From Trifolium pratense (taxonomy: Eukaryota; Streptophyta; Magnoliopsida; Fabales; Fabaceae): DNA of 64,000 nucleotides. Under the pieces are notes generated by a model that made no database searches, had not been told where the DNA came from, and saw nothing but the letters and a program-made list of their open reading frames with translations. The stretch spans positions 47,604,015 to 47,668,014 of the forward strand of contig NC_060060.1 of assembly GCF_020283565.1 (NCBI RefSeq), written 5' to 3'. Numbering within the stretch: position 1 is the first letter of the stretch; the number at the start of each line of letters is the position of its first letter. Below are positions 52,469-63,383 of this stretch, one piece after another. The position numbers were made by a program, and so were the translations under genes.

Positions 52469-53291
52469 TTTCTGATGTTTTGCTTATGATTTTTTTTTCG
52501 CTGAACTTTTGGTGTTTCTTTGTTGTTACCTTTTTTTGGGCAAGGCCCTGAATTTATAGCACCTGTGTGTGCTTTATGGTCTGTAATAACTGCACACTGA
52601 TATTCTCTATGCTCTGGTACACTATGATTTCCTATTCATGATGTTTGTCTAAATTGTGGCTAAAAAGGGGGAGTAGTGTGTGTGTGTGTGACAAGTGTGT
52701 GGACAGATGTTTTCACATCTGGTGACTGTGTTTCTGCATGAATTGTTCATATGCTCGTATTGAGGGGGAGTGTGAGTAATATGCATGTACTGAGGGGGAG
52801 TAGTGAATATTCTTTCTCTATCTGGTGTTTGTATGCATGAATTCAGGGGGAGTGTGAGTGATAGTATCTCTTGATCGCCTGAATATATTTGATGACAAAT
52901 GTTGTGCCAAGTGTTATGGCACCTGACTATTGAGTCCACTATCCATTATGACTGAGAATTTATTTTTCTCAAATGCTTATGGGAATTTATTTTTCCCTGT
53001 TGTTCTTATGTTGAAGAAATGCGCATTAAACTATTAGGAGTTTATTTCTCCTACTTCTTAGCATCTACTATTGGGAGTTTATTTCTCCCTTGTGTTGTTC
53101 CATGAGGCTAGGTGTCTCTATTCCGCTGTTGCATTGCCTCTGATGCTACTTATCTCTTCTGGAAGTAGTTTTATTATGTGTTACTTTCTTTCCTAGTTGT
53201 GTGATCATGTTGACTCGAAGGAAAGGTAATACTGTATCTCTCTATATACTGGTCTAATATTGTTTTAGCCAAAATTTGCCAAAGGGGAGAT
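52469..53291 (+). other. 3' non-coding region of Sirevirus 2
   Basis: It has the same design as in Sirevirus 1: purine tracts at 52662-52673, 52762-52770, 52792-52800 and 52844-52852, and the LTR-adjacent tract 53281-53288, which has lost one G (AAAGGGGAGA). The inverted repeat CAGATGT/ACATCTG near 52705 and the four-hairpin row at 52953-53089 are kept. Confidence 0.85.
52953..53089 (+). other. Row of four hairpins with TTTATTT loops, Sirevirus 2
   Basis: Arms and positions: TGAGAA/TTCTCA (52953-52971), GGGAA/TTCCC (52981-52997), TAGGAG/CTCCTA (53035-53053) and GGGAG/CTCCC (53073-53089), all with TTTATTT loops. Compared with Sirevirus 1, hairpin 4 shows a paired A-T to G-C exchange, and hairpin 1 has lost its outermost pair. 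Confidence 0.75.
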
Positions 53292-54331
53292 TGTTGGGTT
53301 TTTGTATATTGGCTACATTTTGCAAAAACATATTTTAGCCAAGTGTTGAGACAAGTGTGCTGACCCCAAGTGTTGTGACAAATGTTGGGACACTTTGGAA
53401 CAACACCTGACTCTGTATCTGCGCGCGCCAGCTGGATGTTATTATTTTCTACTCAATCTTTTGAAGATCTGTTTGAAGAATTGTTTCAAGGTTTCTTACA
53501 GAGGAAGGCGCACGTGTTTAATGTGTTTCATGAGGCAGCCAAACCCTAGTTTTATTTTCCAAAAGAATTATATTTTTGGAAAATATATTTTTGCGTTTCA
53601 AAAATATAACTATTATTTTCAGAAATATATCACTGCTGCCGCAATTCTAGAAGCCCTAATTTTGTCTTGAAGCCCAAGTCGTTCTACTACTATAAATACG
53701 AAGGCAAGCATATGGTTTCAAGAATCTAAAATCGTGTTCTTACAAAGCGTGTGTTTTAGGGATTTTAGAGTGTTAATTGTGAGCCTTTCTTGTGTCTTAC
53801 TGATGCAAGCTTAGGACCTGAGTTTATTGAGTTGTAAGTGTGAACTTCTCCTAAGCTTTGAAGTACGGAGATTGTTCTATTGTGTTGTGTGGTTTACTCG
53901 CAAGCTTTTAAGCAAGAGTGAATCCTAGTTTCTTAGGAGTGTGTCTCCACCTGTTGTGTCTGTGGAATTGAATAGCAGCGCTGTCTGTGTTGCTAAGGTG
54001 GGAATTGGGACGGGGTCTCATATCTAGGAGTTCCTAGGTAGAAGGGTCATTGGGTAGTGATTAAGTGAGAAGTTGTAAACGGGTGAGTTTAGCTTCGAAG
54101 TAATACTGCTGATAGTGGACTTCATTCCTGGATTGGTATCCCCCAGAGTAGGCTTTAGGCTGAACTGGGTTAACAACTCTCGTGTGTTATTTACTTTACT
54201 GCTTGTATTGTTTTATGTTATTTGCTCTGTTTATAGACAAGTGTTGGCACACCAATAACAACATCTGTCTACAACAGACAAGTGTTGCTACACCTTGAGC
54301 AACACCTGTCCACTGTGTGCCAGGAATTTCA
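53292..54331 (+). repeat. 3' LTR of Sirevirus 2
   Basis: The 1040-bp LTR has its TATA box at 53691-53698. It is followed by the AAGTG duplication. Confidence 0.95.
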
Positions 54332-54336
54332 AAGTG

Positions 54337-54733
54337 ATTTGTCACATATATTGTTTTTTCTTTTGTTTTTCGTGTTGTCGTCGTCTAAGTGCGGCGTTGT
54401 GTTGGTCGTCGTCTTGTGCGACGTTATTTGATTTTCAGTATTGTTGTGGTGTTCGCTTATTGCTATTGAAATATCAACTTCAGTCGATTGCAAATTCAAT
54501 CAATGATTTGGACATCAACGTTGCAGATCTGGAAGCATCGATATGTCAGTGACTTTAATTTTATCATATTATTTGTAGTAGGCAATTTGCCGTTATATGC
54601 TATTAACTTTGATGCTGTGAGTTTGTTCGCAGATTCATCCTTTTACGTTTTTAGCGATGTTAAATATATAATTGTCTTTGATGTATTCTACCAATTTAAA
54701 TGAATAAATATCATTTTGTTTTTGTAAAAAAAA
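54337..54733. other. Host sequence right of Sirevirus 2, unassigned
   Basis: Two short overlapping open frames on the plus strand (for example one ending SINDLDINVADLEASICQ at about 54552) are not recognisable. The region has GTCGTCGTC phrases and could be the edge of a decayed gene. It is not supported as a gene. Confidence 0.35.
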
Positions 54734-54914
54734 AAATTAATTTATATGCACCGTCAGTGTAAAGTTATTTTACATATTCGTCAAATAATATACGGACACA
54801 TCATGTATGGTAATTAAAAACACATTATGTGTCATATTCATTAAATGATGTGGCAACGGATCATTGAATGTATGTGTAAAAAAAATTACACCGATAGTGC
54901 ACAACAATTAAACT
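54734..54914. mobile_element. Short MITE-like element with GCACYRTCRGTGTAA termini
   Basis: The left part (TTTATATGCACCGTCAGTG, TAAAGTTATTTTACA) and the inverse of the right part (GTGCACTATCGGTGTAATTT) form inverted repeats of about 40 bp around an AT-rich centre. This is a common legume-type MITE design. A target duplication was not resolved. Confidence 0.65.
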
Positions 54915-54929
54915 AAAAAAAAATGTGGT

Positions 54930-56050
54930 TGATGACAGCCAATTATGCGATGTTTTTAGTAGTAAATTAGGATAGTTTTAATAGTAATTGAATCCCAAAA
55001 GCAAGCAAATACCAGGAAAAGTGAAGTTACAAGATCCAGAAGCAAGAAAAGTGTAAAAAGTAGCAAAAAAGGGTAAAAATGTAATAAAGCAGCGAAACCA
55101 TCGTACCCACGATGAGTCTCAGCGTGGCGCGATGAGAAGACGGTTAAAATTGAAGAAAATCTGCAGAAAATCTTTTCCATCGTGGCACGATGGCTTGTCA
55201 TCGTGACACGATGATGACTTAAAGAATATGTAGAAAATCCTGAGAAGATCTTCCATCGCACCACGATAGGATCCATCGTGGCCACGATGAGGCAAAAATA
55301 CATGTCATCGTGGCCACAATGGGTGCGATGGATGCGCAGAAAAAGCCCAAACCCAGCTGAAAAACTATAAATAGAGCATCATTCCTCCACTATTATTCAT
55401 CCAGAAATATTGAGAACAATTCAATATTCACTATAGAGTAGGAGAACTCTAAGGAGAAGGCAAGGAGGCCAAGGAACTCCAAGGCCAACAAGGTTCTTTT
55501 CTTTAAGCTTTTATAATTTATTTTTCCTAGGTTAGGTGGAGTCGAGGAACTCCTTTACGAATGCTTGATTGTATAATTTATATTATTTGGTTATAAATTC
55601 AGTTATTTCTATTATAAACTCTTTTATTGTCCGGTTTTATATTTATTTCAATATTGATCACATTAGAATAAAATCTAAGGACCTAGTGGATATTGCATAG
55701 GAAACGAAGCTAGTAATGTCGACCGAAGGACAGTATGCTAGGGCCTACATGAGACCATTAAATTCAGTATCTGCCGTCTTAGTATAGGATTGGAAAATAC
55801 GATAATTTCTACCTTGCAGAGTATGTCTGTGGATAGGTGACTAGTTTTTAGGCACACGTGACAGCTTATAATTTAGGGGTCACTAGGGTGATGAGACCAA
55901 AGTTTAAACAAAAAAGTGGAGCTCTGGATAATTGTGTTTAAATAGAGTAAGGGTAACCTTTAACTAGGCTCTGTATAACTTGTAATAGAAATATGAAATG
56001 ATATTGCTTCTAACCTATTTTCAACAGTCTAAATCCTGATAGAGGGAAAT
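54930..56050. mobile_element. LTR-like segment with a palindrome array (Tat/Ogre-like)
   Basis: It starts TGATGACAGCC, like the solo LTR at 29891 (TGATGACGG). It carries palindromes of the CATCGTGGCACGATG type at 55098-55330, and a TATA box CTATAAATAGAG at about 55366. Its right end is not clear: the sequence is interrupted at 56051 by a copia element and continues at 58601. I treat it as an LTR or LTR fragment. Confidence 0.6.
55098..55330. repeat. Array of CATCGTG-CACGATG palindromes
   Basis: About six units are visible, for example CCATCGTGGCACGATGG at 55188-55204, TCATCGTGACACGATGA just after it, CATCGTGGCCACGATG near 55272, and weaker ones at 55100 and 55306. Arms vary but remain complementary in most units. 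Confidence 0.75.
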
Positions 56051-56422
56051 TGTTAGTAGTTGAGGTAGTAGTGATAGTTTAGAAAATAGTTAGATAGTGT
56101 AGAATGCTTAGTTGATAGTTGAATAGTAGTAGCAAGTAGTGTGAGGAATGAGGATCACTTAGAGCAAGAATATATTGAATTGCTCTCCACTTGGATACAT
56201 TACAAATGAGCCATGGTTACATATTTATAGGTGTGGATGACATATTCTAGATCCTTTATTCTAGATCATTCATGATATGTCCTAGTACTTACTTATTTTA
56301 CTAACTACTCAAGTAATCTAGAAAGTTCTACAAGTTTACAACATCACTTAATAACTATTAATTATTCTACAACTTACTAATGAATTCTAGTAAATTCTAG
56401 AAATGTGCATCATATTCTAACA
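56051..56422 (-). repeat. Left (3') LTR of copia element D
   Basis: The 372-bp LTR is almost identical to 58221-58595. Differences noticed include a 3-bp AT-rich indel near the end (CATATCATATT against CATCATATT) and single bases such as GACATATTC/GGCATATTC. Confidence 0.92.
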
Positions 56423-56483
56423 CTCCTCCTTGATGCATATTTCGGTAACTCTAACCATAGTTCATCGTTGCTCAAAACTTGTT

Positions 56484-58112
56484 CTATCCGAATCCTCGTT
56501 TGATGAGACAGTGATCAATTCTATTGTACCATTCTCGATGAGCTTTCTTGAGTCCATATAAAGGTTTTCTTAGTCTTGGAAGTTTTTCTTGATTGTCTTT
56601 TGTCCATAGTTGTTGTTTTGACGCCACTTGATAACTTTTAGAATCAAGCATGGAAAAGTTGCAGGTTTCAGATATATCCTCCGGTGATTTTACCCGCGTT
56701 GGAGTAGATTCTGGTGAAGAAATTTCTTGTTGTGAAGGTGAAGGTAGCGTACCTAGTTCTTCTATTGCGTGTTCCATATCCTCTATGTCTGATTGTCGTA
56801 TTGGAGTATATTTGAAGATTATTGGAAAGCTTCTATTCCTTTTGTCCATTTTTACTCTGGCTATCTCATGTCTTTTGTGACTATTGTCATATATTGAACA
56901 TGTGTCTCTTTCAAAATGAAGAATATAGCCTTTCTCCATCATTTGTCCAATACTCAAAAGATTTTCTTTGAGATTGGGAACCAGCAGGACATCTTTGATG
57001 AATCTCGTACCTTTATTAGTCTCCACCATCACAGTGCCTTTGCCTTTAGATTCCACGACGGTGCCATTTCCTAATCGAACTTTTACTTTGACGGAGTCAT
57101 CAATATCCTTGAAGATGCTCTCGTCTTTGGCCATATGATTGCTGCAACCGCTATCCAAGTACCAATTTTCGCTCAATTCATCATTGGAACCTTGTGTAGC
57201 ATAGAAAAGATATTGCTCATATTCATGTTGATCATTCTCACACTCGTGCTCTTCAACGAAATTTGCTTGATGCTTATTTTTGCTGTAACAATTTTTCTCC
57301 ACATGTCCAAATTTCTTACAGTGTTGACATTGCTCTTTCCCGCACCATCGACAATATTTCTCGGCGTGATTTGTCCTTTTGCATATGCCACATGGAGGAT
57401 ACTCATCTTGATTTTTCTTCCCTCCATATCTTCTATCATCATGAGACCGTAATTTGAGCTTTGATTGAAAGGCATTTTCAAATGTATTGTCATCATGCCT
57501 ACTCAATCTTTGTTCATAAGCTTCTAGTGAGCCTATTAATTCTGTCACCGACATAGTAGATAGATCTTTGGTTTGTTCAATCGTAGTCACGATTGCATCA
57601 TACTTACGAGGAATGGAAATTAGAATTTTCTCAACAATTCTTTTGTCGAGAATATTATCCCCGTATGATCTCATTTGACTCACTAATTCTTTTATTTTAG
57701 TATAGTAGTCTTTTACAGTCTCAGACTCTTTCATTTTTATTAATTCAAACTCACGCCTTAGAGTTTGAAGTTTAATAGCACGTACCTTGTCACTTCCTTG
57801 AAACTCCTCCTTCAATGTACCCCACGCATCTTTGGCACTTGTAGCTCCCATTATTCTTGGAAAGATACTATCTTCTACCGCTTGTTGTAGAAAGAATAGT
57901 GCCTTTGAATCTTTTTGTTTATTTTCTTTCTACTCTTTTTTCTGACTAGCATTGAGAGTTGAAAGGTCTTATGGAATAGTAAATCCTTCATCTACAATAT
58001 CCCAAAAATCTTGAGAGCAAAAAAATGTCTTCATTTTAATGCTCCAAAAATCATAGTTTTCACCATTAAAGATAGGGATAATCATAGATGATGGTTGAAA
58101 GATATTGGCCAT
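56484..58112 (-). pseudogene. Element D gag-protease fused to a reverse transcriptase remnant
   Basis: Reading leftward from the likely start at 58112 (MANIFQPSSMIIPIF), a UBN2-type gag is interrupted by stops (near 57970 and 57930). The frame is then open from 57851 to 56484 for 455 codons. It has two zinc-knuckle-like motifs (CGICKRTNHAEKYC and CQHCKKFGHVEKNC), then retropepsin with DSGCSNHM. After the pre-integrase region a deletion joins it to the PLYGLKKAHREWYNR part of reverse transcriptase, which has no YVDD and no RNase H. Integrase is lost entirely. It may produce a gag-like protein only. Confidence 0.88.
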
Positions 58113-58220
58113 GTCTTAGGGGAAAATTTAGAAATGATGTAGATATAAGGAGGGCTTGGTTGGAAATATATGAATGAAATTTCTACGCTCAATGTATGAT
58201 CGAACGTAGCTCTGATGCCA

Positions 58221-58595
58221 CTGTTAGTAGTTGAGGTAGTAGTGATAGTTTAGAAAATAGTTAGATAGTGTAAAATGCTTAGTTGATAGTTGAATAGTAG
58301 TAGCAAGTAGTGTGAGGAATGAGGATCACTTAGAGCAAGAATATATTGAATTGCTCTCCACTTGGATACATTACAAATGAGCCATGGTTACATATTTATA
58401 GGTGTGGATGGCATATTCTAGATCCTTTATTCTAGATCATTCATGATATGTCCTAGTACTTACTTATTCTACTAACTACTCAAGTAATCTAGAAAGTTCT
58501 ACAAGTTTACAACATCACTTAATAACTATTAATTATTCTACAACTTACTAATGAATTCTAGTAAATTCTAGAAATGTGCATATCATATTCTAACA
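58221..58595 (-). repeat. Right (5') LTR of copia element D
   Basis: The 375-bp LTR is the promoter side for leftward transcription. It is followed by the GAAAT duplication. Confidence 0.92.
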
Positions 58596-58797
58596 GAAAT
58601 AATTGAGCAACCAAGCAAGAGTAAGAGAGAGATCCGACCACACTTAACCACCCCGTGTGGTCACACACACAACATTTACTATGCGTGGCAGCATGGCAGA
58701 ATGCAGGGCTGTATGCGTGTCTGCAGTCACGGTTACAACGTTGTAGCACTGTCAAAGAAGTGCTCTTTGATATATGCTGTCATGAGGAGAAAGAGAT

Positions 58798-59330
58798 GGC
58801 CGGAAAAATTGGTATGATGATGTGGGTTATTTATTTGGAATAATAGAAATAATTGTACATGGAATGGAGAGAAGGAAATAGGACAACAACTTGGTAACAA
58901 GGCACTGCACTTGTGGGAAGAATGGAGAACTGCTCAAAATATGAGAAACCAAGCTACACAAACTGTCATGGTACAGCAGCAAATACAGTGGCATAAACCA
59001 AGCTTTTGTTGGTTTAAATGTAACGTAGATGCGGGATTTCACAATGTGCACGGAAAGACAAGCATGGGGTGGTGTATTCGTGATCATGATGGTCGTTTTG
59101 TAGTGGCAGGAACCTCTTGGAAGTACGGTAATTGCTCTATCATTGAAGGAGAGGTATGGCTTTACTTGATGCTATGAAGGAAGTGGAACGCATAGGCCTA
59201 ACAAATGTCATTTTTGAAACTGACTCCAAAAGTGTTGTTGATGACATCCATCGACGAGTCAATGACATCTCTGAATTTAGCTCTTTAATTGTAATGACAA
59301 GCGAACTCGGTTGCTCATAAGCTTGCTAGA
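58798..59330 (+). pseudogene. LINE-derived RNase H protein fragment
   Basis: In two shifted frames it encodes VIWNNRNNCTWNGE-like sequence, then WFKCNVDAGFHN, GWCIRDHDGRFV and FETDSKSVVDDIH. This is the C-terminal RNase H region (RVT_3) common in plant LINE proteins. The right part repeats at 4597-4840, upstream of RFL gene 1. Stops and a frame change near 59165 show it is dead. Confidence 0.78.
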
Positions 59331-59734
59331 GTGGTTGTTTCATAGTCGTCGCTATATCTTTGATTTGCCACCTACTTGTATTGATACTTTATTAGCTAAT
59401 GAAATGATGAGTTTCCTGTTGTAAGGGAAAAAAAAGTGTATAACTATAAATTTTCTAGGCTTAATTACTAAATTGGTCCCTTAAAGACATTTTTAGTTTC
59501 AAATTGGTCCCTTAAAGAATAAAAGGCCCAAATTGGTCCCTTAAAGACTTTGCCGTTAAATATTTTGATCCTTTCCGTCCAGAAACTGTTAATTTGTATA
59601 GGTGGCAAACTGAGTGCTTACATGACATACAATGACTAGGCAAAAAAATAGGTGATTGTGTATTTAACTTGCCTTGTTGATTTTAATAAAAAAAAATTAG
59701 GGTTATTCATCTTCATTCATTCTCTCATTATTAT

Positions 59735-60080
59735 TCAATCATCTTCTACATTCCAATCCTCCTCTTCTTCTTCTCTCATCGAAACACTTCTTCTTCTTGT
59801 TACACAATCACTAGAGGGATTGAAAACCGAGGGTGAAAGACCAGCTCCAACCATCTCATTGAAAAAACTCAAGGACAATTTCTCTTTACCTGATTTTGAA
59901 AGCTTGTGACGAAGCTCATTACACGACCGCACTTTTGGCAGAATCCTAAATTTTTTTCATCTTCCAAAAGCATTGCCTAGCTTCCTCAAGCATCCCAATT
60001 CAACCAAAACACCAAACAAAGCATCAAACACCCTAAAATCTGTCCTAAAAACATTCCTAGTCGACCACAACATATCAAAT
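59735..60080 (-). pseudogene. Captured fragment of a P-class PPR gene inside the Pack-MULE
   Basis: On the minus strand, 59932 to about 59810 encodes RSCNELRHKLSKSGKEK, then FFNEMVGAGLSPSVF, a standard PPR motif pair. Upstream (60050-59950), after a 1-bp shift and a stop, VFDALFGVLVELG and a LEEARQCFWKM-like stretch fit the preceding motif. It resembles conserved non-RFL P-class PPR proteins and differs from the neighbouring RFL family. The ORF runs on into the left terminal repeat, ending EEEEEDWNVEDD, so it is chimeric. No evidence of expression can be seen. Confidence 0.78.
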
Positions 60081-60441
60081 TAACCAAAACCTTAGACACC
60101 CAAATGGGTGCAAGTGCTGAATCAAACAAATGAAGGTTTTAAGCTAAAAGGGTATCTAATAACACAAATAAAACTAGTGAAAAAAATCATGGGTGAACAA
60201 AAAATTGAATTTTGAGAAGATGGGGATGATAGATTGAACAAAAGGGGAAATGGGTTTGGATGAAATGAGCTTACTCGAACGCCAGTGATGTGGAAGAGTT
60301 GCGCCCAAAATGCAACATGATTTGAATGTAGAAGAATAAGTGTTTCGATGAGAGAAGAAGAGGAGGATTGGAATGTAGAAGATGATTGAATAATAATGAG
60401 AGAATGGATGAAGATGAAGATGAAGAACCCTATTTTTTTTT

Positions 60442-61150
60442 GGCTTAAATGCAGTTTTGGCCCCCCAAGTTTCACAATTGCTTGATTTTGGTCCCCATAT
60501 TTTAATTGCTTGATTTTAACCCCCTAAGTTTCACAATTGCTTGATTTTAGCCCTCCAAGTTTTAATTGCTCGATTTTGGCCCCCCAAGTTTACCCCCTTT
60601 TGCATTTGCTAGCCTCCCGTTGAATATTTTGATTAAAAATTGGTTATGTGGCATTTTAAAATTAAATAAGTATTTAAAAATAAATAAATAAATTACAAAT
60701 TGTTTTTTAAAAACTAAATTATAATTTTTTTTTATTATATGTAGTTTGTAAAATAATTTTGTTATATAAAAAAGTAAAAAAAAACATTTTATGAATTATT
60801 TTTTAAAAACTTTGTAAACTTTTTTTTAAATAAAAAATAATTATTAAACTTTTTATTAAAAAAACAATTTTTAATACATTTTTATAAAAGCAAATATTAT
60901 TATTTTTTAATTAAAACATATTTTTAATTTTTTTAAAATGTCACATAAGCAATTTATAGTCAAAAAAGTCAACGGGGGCTAGCAAATGCAAAAGGGGGTA
61001 AACTTGGGGGGCCAAAATCGAGCAATTGAAACTTGGAGGGCTAAAATCAAGCAATTGTGAAACTTAGAGGGTAAAAATCAAGCAATTGAAATGTGGGGGG
61101 CCAAAATCAAGCAATTGTGAAACTTGAGGAGCCAAAACTGCATTTAAGCC
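60442..61150. mobile_element. 709-bp MITE nested in the right repeat of the Pack-MULE
   Basis: The terminal inverted repeats of about 190 bp start GGCTTAAATGCAGTTTTGG and have tandem CAATTGCTTGATTTTGG-like units inside. The interior is almost pure A/T. It lies between runs of nine T's (60433-60441 and 61151-61159), compatible with a 9-bp duplication in a T-tract. It belongs to a second MULE-like family. Confidence 0.85.
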
Positions 61151-61400
61151 TTTTTTTTTTTATTAAAATTAACAAGGCAAGTTAAATACACAATCACCTA
61201 TTTTTTTGCCTAGTCATTGTATGCCACGTAAGCACTCAGTTTGCCACCTGTACAAATTAACAGTTTCTGGACGGAAAGGACCAAAATGTTTAACGGCAAA
61301 GTCTTTAAGGACCAATTTGGGCCTTTTTTTTCTTTAAGGGACCAATTTGAAACCAAAAATGTCTTTAAGGGACCAATTTAGTAATTAAGCCAATTTTCTA

Positions 61401-62120
61401 AGTAACAACCATACTCATTATCTTAAGGACATTTGAAATTTTAAATATTTTTTTAAGTATTGGTCTACAATGAACTACTTCTAAAATTTTCCTAACTTCA
61501 ATAAAAGAAATTATAAGGTGACAAAATAAGATTAGATCTTTTCTTATTGTTGTTGATACTGGCAAGACGAGCTAGATAATGTCTACTGGTTGGTAGTGAG
61601 AGGACTTGTAGTACCTGCATACCCAAAAGAAAAGGAGGCGCTGATTAAAAAACAATCATTTGATTTTCTTACTCTCCCTTAGCAACCAGCGGGAAAGGAG
61701 ACTATCCATCCGCCTAGCTTTGGTAGACTTCTCCCAAGGCAATCCATAAAAATTCCATGAATCCCTTTGTAGATAAGAATCATAAGATGGTGTTCATTTG
61801 TAATTTTCATTGTTTATCGATTTGAGTTAGACCGTTTCAATAAAATTATAATTATCCAAAACAAAAAAGATAAAATACGGTGAAATATGATTAATATACT
61901 GATTTAATTTTAACAATTAAAAATAAATATTTTTTAAACTATCATTAATTATTTCATTGTTACCTCGTAAACTATTCATTTGGTTTGCCTTGAAATGAAA
62001 TCACAAAGTAAAGTTTGTTTTGAAACAGTCCTAACCTCCGGTAACACGCGAAAGACTCCACCGCTCTAACCTTGGTCGTTGCCGCTCCTTTCTCACACCC
62101 ACGCCACGCAGCAAGGAATT
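61401..62120. other. 5' flank of RFL gene 3
   Basis: 61401-61530 and 62038-62120 match the flank of RFL gene 1 (4857-4968 and 5015-5100). Between them this copy has about 500 bp not found in the other copy, with no recognisable coding region or transposon ends. The leader just before the ATG is CCACGCAGCAAGGAATT, shared with gene 1. Confidence 0.6.
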
Positions 62121-63383
62121 ATGAGATTAACAAGTTTTCTTTCAAAACCCTCTTTACTTCCTAACTTTTTCACTTTCAGATTTTTCTCTCATTTTCACAA
62201 TGTTAGTGATGTTGTTGATGATGATTCTATTTACATGTTCAATCGAATGCTAAATATGCGAAAAACCCCTTCCATTATTGAATTTAACAAGATTTTAAGT
62301 TCCCTTGTTAAAACAAAGAACAATTACTCAACTGTTATTTCCCTTTTCCAACAAATGGAATTCCGTGGAACAATTAGGCCTAACAATATTACTATGTCCA
62401 TTTTAATCAATTGTTACTGTCACGTAGGTCAAATGACTTATGCATTTTCTATATTGGGAAAGATTCTTAAGATGGGTTATCAGCCGAATATCTTAACCTT
62501 GACAACACTTATAAAAGGCCTTTGTCTTAAAAATGACATTCAGAAAGCATTGTACTTTCATGATGATCTTATCGCTAAGGGTTTTCAGCTCAACCAGGTT
62601 AGTTACGGGACATTGATCAATGGCTTGTGTAAAATGGGACATACAACACCTGCCCTCCAACTGTTGAGACGGCTCGAAAAAGGATCAGTAAAGCCTAATT
62701 TGGTAAGTTACAGTACAATCATTGATAGCATGTGCAAAAATAAGCTTGTAGATGATGCTTGTGAATTATTTTCTGAAATGGTTAACAAGGGAATTTTTCC
62801 AGACGTTGTCACTTATAGTGCTCTAATCTATGGTTTTTGTATTGTGAATAAATTAAAAGAAGCAATTGTTTTGTTGAACGAAATGGTATCGAAAAACATC
62901 AACCCAAATGTTTATACCTTTAATATATTGATCGATGCGTTTTGTAAGGAGGGAAAGATGAAAGAAGCTAAAAGTGTGTTAGCTATGATGATGAAACAAG
63001 GCATGAAACCTGATGTAGTTACTTATAGTACTTTAATGGATGGGTTCTGCCTTCGTAATGAAGTGAGCAAGGCCAAATATATATTCAACACTATGGTCCA
63101 AAGGGGAATGATGCCCAATGTTAAGAGCTACAATATCATGATTAATGGATTTTGTAAGAGTAAAATGTTGGATGAAGCCATCAATCTCTTTGAAGAAATG
63201 TATTTAAAAAATATTATTCCTAATACAGTAACATACAACACTCTTATTGATGGCTTGTGCAAATCAGGGAGAATTACATATGCTTGGGAGCTTGTAGATG
63301 AGATGTGTGACAGAGGTCAACAACCCGATGTAATCACCTACAATTCCTTCTTGCACACTTTGTGCAAAAATCATGAACTTGAC
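62121..63383 (+). pseudogene. RFL-type PPR gene 3, disrupted by a CACTA element
   Basis: The frame starts at ATG 62121 (MRLTSFLSKPSLLP) with a basic N terminus fit for mitochondrial import. It encodes PPR motifs 1 to 10 and most of motif 11 (VITYNSFLHTLCKNHELD) without a stop, about 421 codons. At 63384 a CACTA transposon end interrupts it at the codon after ELD, where the intact gene reads GACAAGGCA. The rest of the gene may lie beyond the other end of the transposon, outside the window. It is closest to RFL gene 1 in its N terminus and flanks. It encodes a different set of specificity residues from genes 1 and 2. Confidence 0.93.

Larger units (their letters stand above)
44133..54331 (+). 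mobile_element. Sirevirus 2 (SIRE1-type Ty1/copia), near-complete
   Basis: The 10,199-bp element has 1040-bp LTRs at 44133-45172 and 53292-54331 and target duplications AAGTG at 44128-44132 and 54332-54336. I noticed four substitutions between its LTRs, so it is older than Sirevirus 1. Gag-pol is open but the env-like ORF has a nonsense codon. Internal sequence is closely similar to Sirevirus 1 throughout, so both belong to one active family. Confidence 0.97.
56051..58595 (-). mobile_element. Internally deleted Ty1/copia element D, minus strand
   Basis: LTRs are 56051-56422 (372 bp) and 58221-58595 (375 bp), both TGTTAGTAGTTGAGG... to ...TATTCTAACA. Target duplications GAAAT lie at 56046-56050 and 58596-58600. 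The primer-binding site on the minus strand (TGGCATCAGAGC, 58208-58219) lies next to the right LTR, and the purine tract (AAGGAGGAG, 56423-56431) next to the left. The interior retains gag, protease and a fragment of reverse transcriptase only. The LTRs are nearly identical, so transposition was recent and needed outside help. Confidence 0.93.
59458..61391. mobile_element. Pack-MULE with a captured PPR gene fragment
   Basis: The ends GGCTTAATTACTAAATTGG and its exact inverse at 61391 begin terminal inverted repeats of about 340 bp (59458-59800 on the left, about 60327-60441 plus 61151-61391 on the right, split by a nested MITE). The 9-bp target duplication AATTTTCTA lies at 59449-59457 and 61392-61400, and the empty site is at 4847-4857 in the RFL gene 1 copy. 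There is no transposase. The core 59801-60110 is a gene fragment. Confidence 0.92.

Noticed and set aside
54295..54703. Two overlapping frames of 71-85 codons right of Sirevirus 2
   Set aside because: The first begins in the LTR. Neither shows a recognisable domain or splice pattern, so I list the region as unassigned.
55098..55330. Possible CRISPR-like array from regularly repeated CATCGTG palindromes
   Set aside because: This is a plant nuclear LTR. The units are imperfect, spacers are irregular and there are no cas genes.
58621..58660. GACCACAC-GTGTGGTC inverted repeat as a terminator or transposon end
   Set aside because: The repeat is short and isolated, with no flanking duplication. 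I cannot support a function.
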